This document shows, piece after piece, positions 10,460 to 23,049 of a stretch of 64,000 nt of DNA; position 1 is the stretch's first letter, and every line of letters starts with the position of its first letter. The notes under the pieces are model-generated. The model was not told where the DNA came from. It did no database searches and was given only the letters and a program-made list of their open reading frames with translations. Where the stretch lies: the NCBI GenBank assembly GCA_949357655.1, contig CASHTG010000010.1, forward strand, positions 682,001 through 746,000, in the 5' to 3' direction. The stretch comes from Parascedosporium putredinis (lineage: Eukaryota; Ascomycota; Sordariomycetes; Microascales; Microascaceae). The position numbers and the translations under genes were made by a program.

Positions 10460-12940
10460 TGTGGCTGGCTTTGGCTTTTGATTTGGCTCCGAGAACGACT
10501 CAAGACACGAAGGACTGGAGGAAGGGTCTCAATTAATAAAGAAGCGTTATTTTGCCAACGGGCGGTTCTAAGTTGGTCGTGAAACGCCAGGCAGTCGGAC
10601 TTTGGCTAATCGATGGGGCGTCTCGCAGTCAAAGAAACTTGAAAAGGATGGCTATGGACGAAGGTCGGATCAAGATGGACAAAGAAAGACGCCTGAAGAT
10701 GGGTGAAGAAAAGAAAATAGCAGATCGCCGGCGCGCCTAACGAAGACACTGGAACTGTATAGGTAGAACAAGTAATTGTGGGGGAGGAAGCAAGTTGGTC
10801 CCCAGCCTAGTTGAGCTGTTGCCTCAATTCCGTGAAGTATAATGTGGTTCTACGACATCGGTATGCGTCCAAAGTGTGCATATGGCATACTCTAGTCATT
10901 TCTCGCAGGAATAATGGAGGAAACTTCCAAGTGAACGGGGTGCCTTCGAGTAAGTGGACGTGTCGGAGACTGATTATCTGCGCCCGGCCATATCGCCCAC
11001 ATGTAATTCAAGTTGGGGCCTTGGGTTAATTTGGGGCCCCTCAGGGTCTCATCATGGCATCCCCGTCCAAGCTCGATGTCCAACCTCAGAGTGCCAATGA
11101 ATAGATATCAGAGACAGCTTCGATTGTTGCAGGAGATCCGAATCTCATGGGTTTTCCATAACTGTTGCGACGGGTGCTAGGTTGGCCGCCTTGTTACGAG
11201 GGCGAGTGTAAGACCATGGCACTGGGCCTAGAAGACTATCCTAGGACAGTTGCCATCTCGAATCTACGTGTTGAGAGCGTCGATATAGTGTGAGTATCAT
11301 TGAAGACCAGTCACGGGCGCGGAAAGTCTCCCGATCAGACGTTTAAGCATCGCCTGGCGTAATCAAGTCCCACCCACGTCGTTGGGGGTGGGGTGGTGGG
11401 AACCCATCAAGTTGTCTTTCATCTTTTTGCTGCATGTGCACTTTACCAAATGAACGTCCTCCCGTCAGTTTATGCAAGCGCTGCCAAGATCCGTCATACA
11501 GAGGCGACGGACCAGCTCTGGCGTTCAGTTCTCCGCATGAGCACAAATTCCGTGACGAGTTTGGACGAGTTCTCGGTGGGGCACGTCGGACTAGGCCGGG
11601 CCTCACGTTTAGGCTCGGGCATGATTGAGAGAAATGGTAGAGATCCCCGAAAGCGGAGAGTGAAGCGTGGGGTTGAGATGGAGAAGTGACTCTTTTTTTC
11701 TCTCCTCCCACTCTCTTCCTGTCGTGTCGTGTGGGAGACCAAGAAAATTTTCTACTCTTTTATGGAGACCTTGATGGACGGGGATCATGGAAATCCATCT
11801 AATGGATCTTATCAATCTTGTGCTAACCCTCGGAAGTCGGTAGATTGGGGCTTGCCGACGTTCCATTCTCTGCAATTGTTTGCTTGGGCTGTCGCGTGCT
11901 TATGAGTAAACATCGTTTGATGGTCCGCTTGGCCGAATGCACATTGACGTTCTTGGCCATTTCAACTCGTCGTAGCAGCTATTAAACGCAAGAAGAGAAA
12001 ATCACCTGTTAGGTTAAACGAGCACGATGGACATCCGCTAGCCGAAGGCTTGATCCATGCTGCGTCTGCCATGTCATGCCGGTATTTACGCAAACGGCAA
12101 CGGCACCACAGACGTCGTCCAAGGCTTGGCAAAAAGAAAAAGTCGGGTGAGGTCTCCACCGCGCTAACGTCGTCGTCGGAAATAGATTCTATTTCGTTTT
12201 TGTCGTTTTCCGGGTTGGAACATTGAAAATCTGTGGCGGCGGGAACCGTTGGCATTCCGCATGAGGGGAATCTACTCAAGTTGTCACTCCATGTACGAAG
12301 TAGGCTTTTCTACCCTTCTCAGCTTAGCATCCGGGCCCACCGTCCCCCACCGTCCCCCACCGGCGACGTATGCAACCAGTGGATTCCAGGCATTTTTTTC
12401 CCTTTCTTTTCCATCGTGCCATGTTTGGAAGCTCCCCATCCACTTTCCGTAGCGTGAGGACGTTGCATTCGAGGATCGCCAAGCCGTCGAATGGCGAGCC
12501 TTTCTACGCCGCCGTCTCCACCCGGATCCTCCACCTTGTCCACATAATCATGCCGATCAGATAAGATGAGATCCGCAGATGAGGGCGCGCAAGCAACATT
12601 GGGCTGTTCAAAGAAAGACGAACAAAAGGAAAACCTCCTCTCCTCCTCGGGCCATGTGGTTGTGGAAACAGGACCATACATCCCATCGGCCGCGTGCCGA
12701 GTGCCGATCTCGGGATGGGGTCTTCACTCCAAAGTGGCCTCGCGTGCTGTAAATCGCGGAATGATGAGGACTCGCCCATGATACAAGTAGACTGGTCGCC
12801 CCTCCTAGTTGCAGAACGCAAAAGAGGGTGGAGAGACATATCGATCTTCGCCAACGGGCCGTCACACTCGTCGTCCCCAACCAGAGACTTCGTTTCCGTC
12901 TCTTTAGTCCACTTTCCGCATCCCACCATCCCCCTCCACA
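10460..12940. other. Long gene-free stretch with a short direct repeat
   Basis: About 2.5 kb between divergent genes. Open frames here overlap one another and resemble nothing known. A GC-rich direct repeat (unit caccgtcccc, two full copies and a partial) lies at about 12338-12362. The last few hundred bases would be the promoter and leader of the siderophore transporter. Confidence 0.45.
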
Positions 12941-15107
12941 ATGGCCAGTGGTAGCAAAGAGGATGTGCAGGTCATCCAGGATGGCGCGAGCACACCTGAG
13001 CTACACGACCTGGAAAAAGCTCCCGCTAATGTGCAGATGCGCCCTATGACCGATGTCGAGATCCTGCAGCGGTCATGGTCTAAAAAGGCCATGATAATCG
13101 CCTTTGCCGGGTAAGTGTCATTGGCTCGAATATTGTGTGAAGTTATGTGCCATCCATAGCACGAACTTGAATTTAACGTTAGAGACTACCTGACGCAGTC
13201 TTTTCGCAACCTCGTTCGTCTGTTCGTTCGTCAAGTACTCTACCAAAGTCTACGATGCCTACGCCACGAGCGCCTTCTCCAAGCATTCCGCCCTCACGAC
13301 CGCCAACATCGTGTACACCATCACCTCTTTGGTGACGTACCCCATCATGGCCAAGCTTTCCAACGTGTTTGGCCGGCCGCAGGGTTTCTTCTTCGCCATC
13401 TTCTTCATGACCCTTTCCATGGTCTTGTACGCTGCCTGCCAAGACATTGGAACGTATATTGTAAAGTTACCCCAGCCTCCTTCTTCTACTTGGATTCTTT
13501 CTAGCGCCCCCTTGACAACGCATGTGTTCGCGTACTCTTCACCCGTTCTGACTCCCTCGTCTTCCTTAGGCCGGAGGTATCTTCGAATCTATCGGCGATA
13601 CCGGCTTCACCATCATGCAGCAAATCTTCATCGCGGACACAACCAGCCTCATCAACCGTGGCTTCTGGGCCTCCCTACCAGAGTCCGTCGCCTCCATCCC
13701 CACTCTGTACCTCGGCACCATCGTGGCCGACGAGGTGCTAGTCAAGTCGAGCTGGCGCTGGGGTTACGGCATGTGGGCCATTATCCTCCCCTTCGCCGCC
13801 GCGCCCTCATCGTCACCATGTACGTCCTGCAGCGGCGTGCCACGAAGAACGGCTTCATCCGCAAGAGCATCTGGACCGGCGAGACGGCCGCGCTGCCGCT
13901 TCACAAGCGCATCATCAGGCTCGTCTGGATCGATCTCGATATCGTGGGTGCCGTGCTCATGGTCATCGGGCTCGGCCTCGCCCTGATCCCGCTGTCCCTG
14001 ACCGGCTCCAAGAACAGCCAACGGTGGAAGGAGGGTTCCACGATCGCCATGCTTGTCGTTGGCATTGTTGTGCTCTGCGTTTTCCTGGTATGGGATACTA
14101 GATTCGCCAAGACTCCGTTTGTACCGTTCCGCATGATTCGCGAGAAGACCGTTATCGCCGCCTGCCTGCTTTCGCTTCTCGACTTTTTCCACTACTCCAC
14201 CTTTACTCTCTTCTTCCCCAGCTATCTTCAAGTCGTCGGAGGGTATTCGCCCGGTCACGCCAGTCGCATAGAGTAAGCAAACAACATGACCTTGCCGAAG
14301 TTGATTAGATACATCCTGTTTACTAACCGCTACCACCTACCCCCACAGCAACGCCCTGCGCGTATCCTTCCAGATTGCTTCGGTCCTCGTGGGCCTGTTG
14401 ATGAAGTTCACGAAAAGGTCCCACATGTTCGTCTTGATTGGCGTTCCCCTCGTGGTTCTCGGCCAGGGTCTTCAAATTTACTTCGTCAACAAGAACGGTG
14501 ACGGTCCCGCCAGCGAGGTGTGCTTCATCACCGCCAAGACCCTCGTCGGTGTCGGTCGCGCTTTTTACCAAACTGCCGCGCAGGTGTCCATCCAGGCCAT
14601 CGTCGATCGTGAGGACGTACCCGTCGTCACTGGCGTGTACTACGCTGCTATGAGCGTCGGAGGTGCCATTGGAACCAGGTAAGCAGACATAGCCCGCAAA
14701 CACTCTAAGCGAATAGGCCCGGATGGACTGCTGACGTTCCCCCGTGTCTTCCCCATATCTAGTGTCGGAGGTGCCATTTGGAACAGCCTTCTACCATCTA
14801 AACTCTCGCAATACCTCCCCGACTCCACTAAGAGCATGGCGCAGGCCATTTACAAGTCCATCGTCACCGCGCAAAAATACGAGATGGGCACCCCGCTCGC
14901 GACGCCATCAACCAGGCCTACCGCGAGACCCAGCAGAAGCTCGCCATCGCCGCCACCGCCGGCCTAGCCCCGATGATTTTCATCATGTTTGCCATGAAGA
15001 ACGTCGACCTCGCCAAGGCGCAGGAGGAAAAGGACCTTGCGGAGGGCTCGGTGCATGAACACCAGGATGAGGCCGCAAAGAAGTCGTGCGAAGACTCCAA
15101 GCCGTAG
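12941..15107 (+). CDS. MFS siderophore-iron transporter (Sit1/MirB type)
   Basis: ATG at 12941. Exons: 12941-13110, 13199-13460, 13570-14272, 14349-14678 and 14763-15107, all with GT-AG borders (donors GTAAGT, GTAAAG, GTAAGC, GTAAGC). The N-terminus is acidic and cytosolic. Helix 1 carries TSFVCSFVKYSTKVYDAY, and the helix 2-3 loop NVFGRPQGF; this set is characteristic of fungal siderophore:H+ symporters. Later helices include WIDLDIVGAVLMVIGLGLALIPL and the family's C-terminal NSLLPSKLSQYLPD. One-base losses occur at C3 13804-13806 and C4 14891-14894. It would import ferric siderophores across the plasma membrane. No NRPS or GATA-type iron regulator is adjacent, so uptake of foreign siderophores is possible. 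Confidence 0.88.
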
Positions 15108-15811
15108 AAGAGGTCGGTCGGGACGGCTCGAGTCTTCTAGGTTCACCATGTATATATAGATACCCCTAGGCTAGTATGCTTAGAGCCGATTAGCCTCTTC
15201 CCTCTCCCAACTCAATCTACGCAATTCTCGCTCATTCATCCTTGTCTATCGGTTTTTATTATCTGCTTCGATGTATTCTGTTCAAAACAAGGGGCTGTAT
15301 CCGCCGCCTAAACGTACAAGGTAGGGCCCTGTAAGCGATGGGCGTTTCCATTCTTATGCTTGTGGCTTCTAAAGAACCGAAGTGGGCTTGTCTGCAGCGG
15401 TGGGCCTTCTTCGTAGTCTCTTGAAAGCTGGTGTTGTGGCAACAGGCATCCATTACTGAGATATTCCGCCAAATGGCTATTCTTTGTCCTGCTGGAGCCG
15501 GCCCTTGCTTTCAATGCCGTCTTCAGGTACCACTTGACAACGACACACACTAGCAATTATTGCCTAACGAGGGAGGGCCTTACATATAACAGACTATAGT
15601 TAGCCCTCTGCCATACTTCAGATCAGTGTCTTCATTTCCGACACGATGTGCGGACACTTGATGCAATCTTTGTGAACAACGTGGACCGGGACCAGAAACC
15701 ACCAAGGCCAGACAAGAACCAGAAAGCGCCACGGCTCAGCAATAGACAGGAACTTCCGCTGCTGAAAAGGAGCGGGGCTTTGAGCCGCCCTGAACACAAA
15801 ACTTGCAGACC
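15108..15811. other. Intergenic, no gene seen
   Basis: 3' flank of the siderophore transporter and upstream region of the F-box-like gene at 15812. Only short open frames without resemblance. Confidence 0.45.
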
Positions 15812-17493
15812 ATGGACGGCCAGCAGAAGCAGGAAAGGCATGGCGTCCCCTCTAGCGGTCATGGTCCTATTTTGTACATAGGACCCCGTCCGCACATGCC
15901 TCATTTCGCACACACCAAAACCCCGCTGCGGATGTTATCGAAGGAGATCATCTTGATGATATGCCAGCAGCTCTGCGCCCACTGCAGAGACCGCTTCGCC
16001 TTCCACGACGCCAACCCCGCGACAATTCGCGAGAAGCGGGCCCTCGCCTACTTCGCCCGAACGTGCAGGACGCTCTACAAGATCGCCAACCCGGTATTAT
16101 ACCACTATTTCGCGACGGGAAACTACTATTCCCACCGCATGCGCCCGGCGGACTGGAAACCGGAGGACGACAAGCTCGTGAGCTTCACCCACACCGTGCT
16201 CCGATACCCGGACCTCGCCCAGCACGTGGTCTCGCTGCAAGTCACGCAGAGCTGGGTGCTGAAGCTCACCGACCTCAAAGTCCTGCCTGGCCTTTATCAC
16301 GCAATCAAGGCCCGAGGTCTGGACCCTGACGAATACATGAAATCCGTGCACGATTGGAACGGGCCACTCAGGATACCGTCGCGGTGGTGGAGCCCGCAAC
16401 TCCGGACTCGAGAACTTGCTCACCAGCAGCTGCAAGAACTACTCATCATGGCGCTTCCCAGGCTCCATACCCTGCTGGCCAGCCGGGAGTGGATGGCGTA
16501 CTTTGACAAACTCGCGCGCTTCAGGATGATGGGGATGAAATTGCCTCTCGAGGTGTTGTGCCTGCGCAACTCTAGCTCTGCCGGGCCGGATCGGGTCCTC
16601 GGGCTCGCGGGCGACATGCTACTCATCGCCCCCAAGTTGCACACCCTTTTCTCCGAGGGATGCCTCGATCATGTCCGTGGCCGGGAGCGCATCAGCTGGG
16701 AAGGGGGACCCTTTGCGTCGTTCAGGCTCCGCCACATCATGGTAAACGGGGCCACGCTCGGCGACATCCGCTCGATGGGTGGCGACGGATCGTCCCCGAA
16801 GGAGTTCTTTTTATCCTTTTACCCGCCTCGGAGGAGAGCCCCGACTACGAAGAGCTGATGGACGCGCTGGAACCGTCCCGCGTCGCTCTAAGGAAGGTGG
16901 CCCTCACATGGGGCCGTATCGAGTTCGAGCCAGAGAACGCGAGGCAGAAAACAATGCCCCATCCGATCCGAAGTTTTCAAACTTTTAGCAACTTGCATAC
17001 GCTCGTCATAGACCAAGCTGCCTTGGCAATGACGCGTTATAGACGGCACCCGACGTGGTACGACATGGCCACATTTCTCCCAGCCACCATCAACCAGCTG
17101 CACATCCTCTTCATCTACCAGTCATTTGCATGCGAAATGCAAGAATTGTTAGTCGGGAAGCAGACTACGTTTCGATCCCTCCGGCTCCTTCATTTGAGCC
17201 TTGCCCATCCGCTCCTAAAACCAAAACTAATCTTGCTAGCGGGGATGGCGGAGATGGAACGGTCCCTGCGGAAAGCGGGAGTCGGGGTAAGGTGGAGCAA
17301 GTCTCCGTACATCGTCGCCCCGGTCCCACAGGCGGATGCGCTAACTCCCGTCGACGAGATTCTGGATCAGCCGGCTGCGTGTGTGTGGGCGCCGGTCCGT
17401 GGCGCGTGCTCGGTGAAGTTAACGACCCGATGCCGGCCTTACCCTTTCACATTTGTTCCTGGCTATGAATCAGCGCCTCCGCCCGATTTTTAA
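15812..17493 (+). CDS. F-box-like protein
   Basis: ATG at 15812. After a short polar leader the sequence LRMLSKEIILMICQQLC has the first-helix pattern of an F-box (L-x-x-E-I-I-x-x-I), followed by YFARTCRTLYKIANPVLYHYF, the common continuation in fungal F-box proteins. The remaining ~450 residues carry leucine-spaced segments (LLIMALPRLHTLL, MLLIAPKLHTLF, FSNLHTLVID) fitting a degenerate LRR-like substrate region. One frame switch lies at the C3 run 16822-16824, and an extra C joins the halves. It probably acts in an SCF ubiquitin ligase. The substrate is unknown. It is not a close copy of the F-box-like gene at 7425. Confidence 0.7.
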
Positions 17494-18021
17494 GCTCGGT
17501 AGGAGAGACGGGTCAGTGGACGAGTCGTAGTGTATGTACCCCATGGATATGAGAGTGCAACGAAGAAGATGTGCCCACCGAGCTTGGCAAAAAAACAAAA
17601 ACACATTGAACGGTGTAATCATAGGGAACCTGGTCAACATCTCTATCTAATATTGAAGACGCTCGGGCAAATGTTGCAACGCGGTTACCAAATTCAATGA
17701 AATCAGGGCTCATGGACGGGTCGTTTTCTGGCCAATCGCAGGTTTACGTGCTCAAAGGATCATCACCACAATCATCGTGAGGCAGCCTAGTGGTGGCTTC
17801 TGAGTCCTGACTAAGCCCCATCTTCGCAGTGGCGCAGCATGATCGGAGAGCCAAGGGGAGAAAGTCCGTCACGTCACACGTCACCGCAAGTCCAGCTGTG
17901 AATCTCAAGACAAAAAGGAGGCCAGCATGCACAGATTAAACCGTAGAGCTCGAACCAAAGAGGCCAGCCTAGATCGCGTCGCATTTCTCTTGCGGTAAAA
18001 CAGCATTCGCCGGCCAGAAAC
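17494..18021. other. Intergenic, no gene seen
   Basis: Upstream region of the Zn2Cys6 regulator. No supported feature. Confidence 0.4.
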
Positions 18022-19683
18022 ATGGTTGGCGTCGCCCGCAGCAAGGGGTGCAAGCTGTGCGTCAAGCGCCGGGTCAAGTGCGACGAGGGCCGCCCGGCCT
18101 GCGAGCGCTGCATAAAATACGGCGCCGAGTGTCCCGGCTATAATCGACCGCTCAAGTTCATCCACGACAACCCAACCGGCCGGCTGACCCCGTCGGACGA
18201 CAGCGAGACGCCGCCAAGCGAGACGGGCTCGCAGGTGGCGCCTGTGTGGTCGGGCGCCATGCAGCGGGCGGGCGTGCTCCGATTTGAGCTGAAGCCGAGC
18301 CGGATCCAGATCCTCGCGCCGCTGGGGCAGGGCATCTGCTCGATGACGAGCGACATTGAGTTTCTGCACTTTTGGCCATTTCTCGAGGGTATCCCGGATC
18401 GGCTCGGCGAGAAGCCGACGCTGGACAGCGCCTCTTGCGCGCTCATTCTTCACATCAAGGGGAAGCAGATGGACAAGGACGAGCTTGTTGCCAGGGCTAG
18501 GACGTCGTATCTTCGCGCGCTGGGCGCTCTACAGCAAGCGTTGAACCATCCGATTGAGTGGAAGTCGAGCGAAACCTTGTGTTCCGCCATTCTTCTCTGC
18601 CTGTACGAGGTGAGTAAACAAACAGCTGTCTCCATACTTGAGTCGTCGTAGACTTTCTTTTTCCACCTTTTTTCTTAACTCTACGTATCTTTTTGCATAC
18701 TTACGCCTATTCTTCGGCCATAGTCCTTTGCAGGGACGACAAATGCGAGGAACTGGATGAACCATGCGAGGGGTGTTGGGTGTCTAATGCTCGCCCGAGG
18801 ACCCAACGCACACCTTAACGACTGGGACTTGTCCATGATTACAATCTTTCGAGGCCTCAGCGTACGTAACTTTTTATGTGGCTCTTTAATCCCCCAACCT
18901 CCCCATTTTCCCTCTGGATCCGTTTTAACCAGTTTATCCTACCAGATGATGCATGCGTTCTTCACCGGCGAGGACTGCTTCCTAGCCCGAAAGGAGTGGA
19001 GAGACGTGTGGGCTACGGGAGCTCACACACCAGAGGAGGAACTGGTGGAAGAGTTTTGGTACTATCTAGCCCTCTGCCCACGCGTCCTCAAACACGCGCG
19101 AGCTCTCCGCAAAAAGAATTATTCGCCCCAAGGCGCGACCCAAGAAGAAATAGACGCCGTCATCCGGCAGACGACCGAGTTGCGCGACAAGCTCATGCGC
19201 TGGTTCACCACAACGACGCGATACATTCCCTTACCGACCGAAGTCCCCAGCGAAGACCCTTACTTCCCCACGCCCACCATGTACCTGTTCGTGTCCGAGT
19301 GGGCGGGGACGCTATTCATAGGCTACTGGTCGAGCCTGCTCCTGCTCCAGCACGTCCTCGCCGAGTGGCAGGAGACGGACTTCCCGGAGACGGACGAGCA
19401 GCTGCTCGAGAGCATCTTCAAGTCGTTCGAGCATACGGGCAAGGGGTTCATGGGGCCGTACCGCGTAGGCTACGCCGTGTGCATGGCTTCCGAGTTTGCG
19501 GACGCCGAGCGAAAGGTGTGGATCCATCAATATCTTTGGGATAGGGCGCGCCAGTTTGCGGCGGTCACGCCGGAGATGAAGCCTGCATTAATGGGGGTCA
19601 ACATGCATGGGAGTCCGGACTATCTCGATGATGGTATCGATAAGTCCTATGTGATACCAAGCCGCGTCGCGTCTAGGAGCTAG
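18022..19683 (+). CDS. Zn2Cys6 fungal-type transcription factor
   Basis: Exons 18022-18609, 18724-18861 and 18946-19683 (donors GTGAGT and GTACGT, acceptors ATAG and CCAG) join in phase to 487 residues with no frameshift. The zinc cluster is at residues 10-37: cysteines at 10, 13, 20, 27, 30 and 37 in the CX2CX6CX6CX2CX6C spacing, with the basic KRRVKC loop. This is directly followed by the GYNRPLKF motif common to one large Pezizomycotina family. The middle and C-terminal parts are helical, as in the fungal-specific regulatory domain (DUF3468-like). It would bind DNA in the nucleus, probably as a dimer or monomer at CGG-type sites. The target genes are unknown, and the neighbouring ZIP transporter is only a positional hint. 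Confidence 0.9.
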
Positions 19684-20445
19684 ATAGTAAGCAATAGAGA
19701 AATACCCATAGAGATCATGTATGATGTATCACCTACGGCGTACGCACAACTGGAAAATCCCCAGGTCTTAAAGGTTGAGGGTGGGCTGAGGCCCGAAGAG
19801 GAAGCACCCTGATGGCCTGGCCTGCTGTGGGGTGGAAAAGAGTCTCGTGTATATGTATGTCCCAGGGGTTGCAAGACCTGTTGCACACTCACACAAAACC
19901 CCCTTTTGTTTCTTTTCTTTTTTAGTTGCTCCAATCTATAAATCTTCCCGTGGTTCGCGAAACGAGCGAGGGCCGGACAAAACTCGCCTCCGCTGGTTAT
20001 CCAACCTTATTTCAACGACGGGTTTGAGAGCCGAGGCCAAGGTTAACAGTCACCTTCCCGAACCTAGAATATCTAATCGCTGTCCTAAGTTTAGGCCTTC
20101 AGGAACCCCTCAAAATAGGGTCTGCTGGGTTTGTTTGCTATTCTTGATCTTTTTGTGTCCTTATTTCCTTGTGCAAGCGCATAGATGCGGGCAATCCTTA
20201 TCCCTGTTACCTATTTCATATGAACTGTGTGGCAGGACTAGACTGGCCATCAGGGTCACGCAACTCCATTGTTTAAAATCCACCTTGCTGTCCCTCTACA
20301 CGCCGACACCACTTTTGTTCATTGTCCTCGTTCGCTTCCACCCCTTTCATTCCTACACCTTGAGGGGTAGCTGGCGTGAAAGCCATCATACGCGTCACAA
20401 CAAAACATACCCATCGGCCGTTCATTCAAAGGAGCAGCATCGTTG
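19684..20445. other. Intergenic with one unsupported long frame
   Basis: A 204-codon open frame covers 19832-20446 but has no family resemblance, no coding-like composition, and runs up to the ZIP gene start. It is treated as chance. Part is likely the ZIP promoter and leader. Confidence 0.4.
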
Positions 20446-22271
20446 ATGGCTTCCGAAAAAGCGTATATAGTTAGGGGCATGGTCGCGCGTTGGGTTCATT
20501 CGACCATCGAATTCCTCAGTATGGCGACCAAATTCAAGCGGACCATCATGCTGACCGTGTTCGCCATCATATCCACGATAGCCTTGTTCAAGGCTGGCAT
20601 CTTTCGCACCACGCGCTACCTCTACCAGAGTCGCAGCACCAGTCCGTCATTTCGGACCACCCCCGATTCCACCCGTTACTCATACAGCGATACCAAAGCC
20701 CATCTCCTCGCTGACCGGATGCCACCAGCATGGCGCCAACTTGTAAGCTGCCCCTTCAAGCATTGGCCCTGTTGCGCCACGACCCACGCTAATGAACGGC
20801 CTAGGTTTTGTCTTACCCCTGACGGTGACGAGGTGGAAGTATTGCTTCCAGGGAATGCACCGGGTTCCAAGAGTGGCCATTCTGACTCTGGTTCAGAACC
20901 CCAGAGCGGCATTGCCACTTCCATGCTGGTGTTGAGTACGTCGGAACTTGTTGTATATCTATCACTATCCAAAAGGCTAACTTCCACCTTCTCTAGGCAC
21001 TGCGTCGAAGTTGGCGAGGGGAGGGAGGATCAGCAGACCGCGACTGCGAACGAGTGCACCGGGAATTCAACGTCCCGTTGCGCGTGATATTTCTGTTCAT
21101 CATCTTTGTCACCAGCGCGATAGGTATCGCCGTTCATCTTTCCCACACCTCAGCCTATCTTTAAAATTGGAGAGCTAACTGAATCTGCCGTGATAGGTGT
21201 TTTTGGGCCAATTTTCCTTTCATTATATCTGCCGCCACGGTTCAATATCATTCTAGGCCTGCTTAAACAGTTTGGCACAGGTGTAGTGATATCCACTGCT
21301 TTTGTTCATGTGAGTAATTCCCGCGGCAACTCCCCTTTTGACGTACCAGCCATGGTCTTAGGTCCGATGCTCATGTCCTCAATAGCTATACACCCACGCA
21401 AGCCTCATGTTTTCGAATCCGTGCATCGGGGAACTGTCTTACGAAGGGACCGCCGCCGCGATCCTGATGGCAGGTCTCTTCGTGTCCTTCTTCATCGAGT
21501 ATGCCGCCCACCGCATAGCCGACAAGTACATGCCTACAAAGGGTGCCACGGAAGGGAGTTCAATGTTAAGCCGGCAGATGATCAACCTCTCCGTGATGGA
21601 AGCCGGAATTCTGTTTCACTCGTTGCGTAGGTTTCACTCACTTTCCATCAAAAACTTCAACCCTGGGGGAGGTGAGGTGTACCAACCTTGTGCTGACCGT
21701 CGCCACCAGTCATCGGATTAACGCTCGTCGTTACCGGAGACGCATTTTCATCACGCTTTCCATCGTCATCGTCTTCCACCAAGCCTTTGAAGGCATCGCC
21801 CTCGGAAGCTGCATCGCGTCCCTCGGACGCCCCGCCCCACACACAACCCACGCCCACGGCCACTCCCACTCCCACCATTTCCACGCCACCAGCAGCAGCA
21901 GCGACACATGGTCGGACGAAGACGCGCGAACAAACACCACGGCGTCAGATCCCGCGAGCTCTCCCGTCCCCCTACGCAAGAAGCTCCTCCTCGCGAGCGG
22001 GTTCGCTCTCGTGACGCCGCTGGGCATGGCGATTGGCATCTGCGCGCTCCACCGGTTCAACGGAAACGACCCGGCGACCATCTGGGCCATTGGCTCCCTG
22101 GACGCGTTCTCGGCGGGGATCCTGGTGTGGGTCGGCATCGTGGAGATGTGGGCGGGGGACTGGATGCTCGGCGGGTGCATGGCGCACGCGTCCAGGCTGG
22201 TGGCGGGCCTGGGCTTGGCGGCGCTCGTTTCGGGCATGGCTCTGATGAGCTTCCTGGGGAAGTGGGCGTAA
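20446..22271 (+). CDS. ZIP-family zinc (divalent metal) transporter
   Basis: ATG at 20446. There are about five exons. Clear borders are the donor after 20935 and acceptor before 20997, an intron near 21118-21196, a GTGAGT intron near 21310-21384 and one near 21629-21708. The first region is hydrophilic with one helix. The transporter core begins FNVPLRVIFLFIIFVTSAIG, then LGLLKQFGTGVVISTAFVH, ELSYEGTAAAILMAG, and the helix V signature VFHQAFEGIALG with the HQxxEG metal-site residues. A histidine-rich loop (HTTHAHGHSHSHHFH) lies between helices V and VI, unlike the usual III-IV position, so the topology needs care. One-base losses occur at G4 21018-21021 and T4 21745-21748. It should import Zn2+ at the plasma membrane or from the vacuole. 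Confidence 0.85.
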
Positions 22272-23049
22272 AACGAAACATGCACGAGGGGGAAGGGGGG
22301 CAGTTTCGGGCATCTCGGCTGCGACCGTGATCGGGGACCATCTGTCCGCTAAGCTCCGATCATTTGCTTCATTTTTCTTTCACCCTGGGCTTCTCGCCTT
22401 CTTCGCGCGTGGACTACCTCGGTAGCTCTAGATTGCTTGCTTCTTCCCTTCGGTCCAGTTTACAAATCAGTCCCAACACTTCTAGTATTCTGTGGGAACT
22501 TTTCCGCCTTCTCCGCGGGACTGCCCTCTCCCCCTTGGCCCTGTCCACTCCGTCCCGCTTCCAAACCCCCCCACCTCAGAGTCAGACTTGAATCAAAGCT
22601 CGAACGCGGGGTAGCTCGTCACCCTCAAAACCCAAAAACGACTAACGAAAACACAGCAGAGTCGACCCCCTTTTCGACCCCGCTTAAGCTGATCATGCCG
22701 AGCTCCTTTGGGACTACAAGAAATGGAAACAGAAGCTATTGGGTAAACAGAAGCTATTCGACATGAGTGTGGGGTTTCCCGAGACACGGATCTCCTCCCT
22801 TTGGGCCGGTGATTGATTTCCTGATTACTCAAAGTCTCCGAGCTTTGAGGAGTATTTTCCGACCACGCTTTTATATATTTAAACTTGAAAGTGTTCACTA
22901 AACACACAAACACTACCTCCTCCGTCATCATCACCCTTGACTATCCTCGCAGCTAAAATACCAGTCTGTCCTTTTCGTCGGCCACGACCTTCTTTCTCCA
23001 ATTCCATCCAATTTTATCCATTTATTTATTCCCCGTCTAATACCACAAG
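22272..23049. other. Intergenic with a 14-bp direct repeat
   Basis: No gene seen. A direct repeat of aaacagaagctatt occurs at 22727-22740 and 22745-22758. The region just before 23050 is pyrimidine-rich, as in many fungal leaders. Confidence 0.4.

Noticed and set aside
12338..12362. GC-rich direct repeat as a functional element
   Set aside because: Only two copies plus a partial one; reads as simple sequence without other support.
19832..20446. 204-codon plus-strand open frame
   Set aside because: No family resemblance, unusual composition, and it ends at the ZIP start region; treated as chance.
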